The notes beneath the pieces are model-generated. The model made no database searches. It was given only the letters and a program-made list of their open reading frames with translations, and was not told the origin of the DNA. From the NCBI GenBank assembly GCA_902794535.1, contig CADBHQ010000006.1:1-64000 (forward strand): a DNA stretch of 64,000 nucleotides, written 5' to 3'. The stretch's first letter is position 1. Every line of letters begins with the position of its first letter. This document shows, piece after piece, positions 62,979-64,000 of the stretch. The position numbers were made by a program, and so were the translations under genes. Source of the stretch: Fibrobacter succinogenes. GTDB lineage: Bacteria; Fibrobacterota; Fibrobacteria; Fibrobacterales; Fibrobacteraceae.

Positions 62979-63028
62979 TTTTAGACGAGAGAACGGACCT
63001 CCGGTCCTACAGACGAAAGACGAAAGAG
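62979..63028. repeat. tagacgagaga-type repeat, copy after the LRR gene
   Basis: Pattern tttagacgagagaacg, a hairpin ggacc (62995-62999) / ggtcc (63003-63007), then ctacagacgaaagacgaaag. It has the same order of parts as 32608-32660, with the hairpin bases replaced. It lies between the LRR stop and the S41 peptidase start. Confidence 0.7.
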
Positions 63029-63048
63029 GTTTAAGGAGAATACGGAGA

Positions 63049-64000
63049 ATGAATCTACTGAGAAAATTCTCTTTTCCTGTTTTTCGCGTCTTAAAGACAA
63101 TCCCTCTCGTCTTCCTCGCTGCCTGCAGTGATTTTTTCGAGCCGGTAGACAGTACATCTACCCCCACAGAATACACTTATAATTACTGGCTTTTACAACG
63201 AACATACCTGTTCGAAGACGAACTGCCCCTGCTGGATGAACAGGGCGATTCTGTCAGCGAGCTCTACAACAAGCTGTCAGACCCGTTCACTCGTTACGTT
63301 CCTCCAGCAAAAAGTGAAGAAACAATCACACACATCAACACAAGCATTGTACCCGGCGATGTCGGCATGGAATACACACTGTTTACGCAGATGGAGCATC
63401 CACTCGTCATTTACCGAGTTTATCCCGAAAGCCCAGCCGGACGAGCAGGGATTAAGCGCTACGGAAATATTCTAAATGTCAACGGCGTTGAAATTACGGG
63501 CGCAAACGCTTTCGACACATACAATTCCATACTCGCTCAAAACAAAGAAGTTTCCATAACAGTCGAATCGCTCGGCGACACCACAATATACAAGCTGACC
63601 AAAGAAGACGTTTACGCCCCGACGGTGTTCATTGACACGCTAAGTGGAGTCCAGGTCATAACCATCACCAGTTTCAAGTTAAACACCGCAAATCGAACTG
63701 AAGGGACATTCGGAGAACTGAAAGCCTACTTGGACTCTACGAAAAACACAACAGAGCCAAGGATTATAGACTTGCGCAACAACCCGGGTGGACACGTCAA
63801 TCATTGTACATCTATGGCAGGACTTTTCGTTCCCGAAGACTCCATCGTTTCCACCCGCTATTGGAGAAGTTTTGGCGCCGACGGCGAACCCGTTTATAAC
63901 AAATTATCCATTTTGGCGGATTCAAGTGGAAGCGGTCGAAACGGGAAATTCTTGATGCTTGTAAACAGGAACAGCGCAAGCTGCGCCGAAATCTTTGCAG
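63049..64000 (+). CDS. S41-family (C-terminal processing) peptidase lipoprotein, 3' end outside window
   Basis: A frame from ATG 63049 (ggaga site) is open to the window edge, giving 317 codons. The signal peptide ends in the lipobox VFLAAC. An N-terminal helical part with LSDPFTRYVPP precedes a PDZ domain (VIYRVYPESPAGRAGIKRYGNILNVNG), then the S41 core with VITITSF, IIDLRNNPGGHVN and the catalytic Ser motif NRNSASCAEIFA, where many relatives have SASASE. The catalytic Lys would lie beyond the edge. It is likely a periplasmic or surface-anchored processing protease. Confidence 0.88.
   Translation, partial: MNLLRKFSFPVFRVLKTIPLVFLAACSDFFEPVDSTSTPTEYTYNYWLLQRTYLFEDELPLLDEQGDSVSELYNKLSDPFTRYVPPAKSEETITHINTSIVPGDVGMEYTLFTQMEHPLVIYRVYPESPAGRAGIKRYGNILNVNGVEITGANAFDTYNSILAQNKEVSITVESLGDTTIYKLTKEDVYAPTVFIDTLSGVQVITITSFKLNTANRTEGTFGELKAYLDSTKNTTEPRIIDLRNNPGGHVNHCTSMAGLFVPEDSIVSTRYWRSFGADGEPVYNKLSILADSSGSGRNGKFLMLVNRNSASCAEIFA

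Noticed and set aside
60066..63000. Defence island
   Set aside because: Apart from the AIPR gene there are no restriction, toxin-antitoxin, CRISPR, integrase or phage genes around it.

Overview
The window looks like a chromosomal segment of a Fibrobacter-type bacterium (Fibrobacterota, gut fibre degraders). The reasons are the poly-serine linkers in secreted proteins, three plant- or glucan-degrading enzymes (GH11, GH16, GH5), a full-length SprA-type type IX secretion (T9SS) translocon, C-terminal T9SS-like tails on several exported proteins, a methylmalonyl-CoA decarboxylase/propionyl-CoA carboxylase-type carboxyltransferase, and glycogen phosphorylase. Genus is inferred from these traits, not from a marker gene. 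There is no sign of a phage, plasmid, insertion sequence, CRISPR array, tRNA or rRNA.

Layout. 1-3.6 kb: the end of pgk, a secreted unknown, a C_GCAxxG_C_C redox-type protein and a surface protein. 3.65-9.8 kb: a phosphate block in which a PhoR/PhoB-like two-component pair lies between two paralogous Na+/phosphate cotransporters. Each cotransporter is followed by a copy of the same 215-bp hairpin-rich element. 9.85-24.7 kb: ispF, then a 13-gene complex I operon, nuoB to nuoN, with no nuoA and with apparent single-base frameshifts near the ends of nuoC and nuoE. 25-33.4 kb: an EAL-type c-di-GMP phosphodiesterase, a ferredoxin/geranylgeranyl-reductase-like pair, an atypical SDR, a lipoprotein histidine phosphatase, glgP and a YbaK-type deacylase.

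33.4-45.6 kb is the most distinctive part. A tightly overlapping operon encodes a response regulator/HD-GYP protein, two paralogous hybrid histidine kinases and two paralogous membrane-anchored BMP-type binding proteins, and runs into a GH11 xylanase. A GH16 glucanase lipoprotein is divergent from it and a GH5 enzyme follows. I read this as a candidate polysaccharide- or metabolite-sensing module with a c-di-GMP output, which is inference.

45.7-64 kb: mnmA, the 2286-residue sprA, a secreted pair made of a clan CD cysteine-peptidase-like protein and a possible propeptide-like partner, a biotin-dependent carboxyltransferase, a lipoprotein with two near-identical domains, an AIPR-family (abortive infection) protein, a leucine-rich-repeat protein and the start of an S41 peptidase lipoprotein. 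Several intergenic regions hold hairpin-rich repeats that the genes do not explain.
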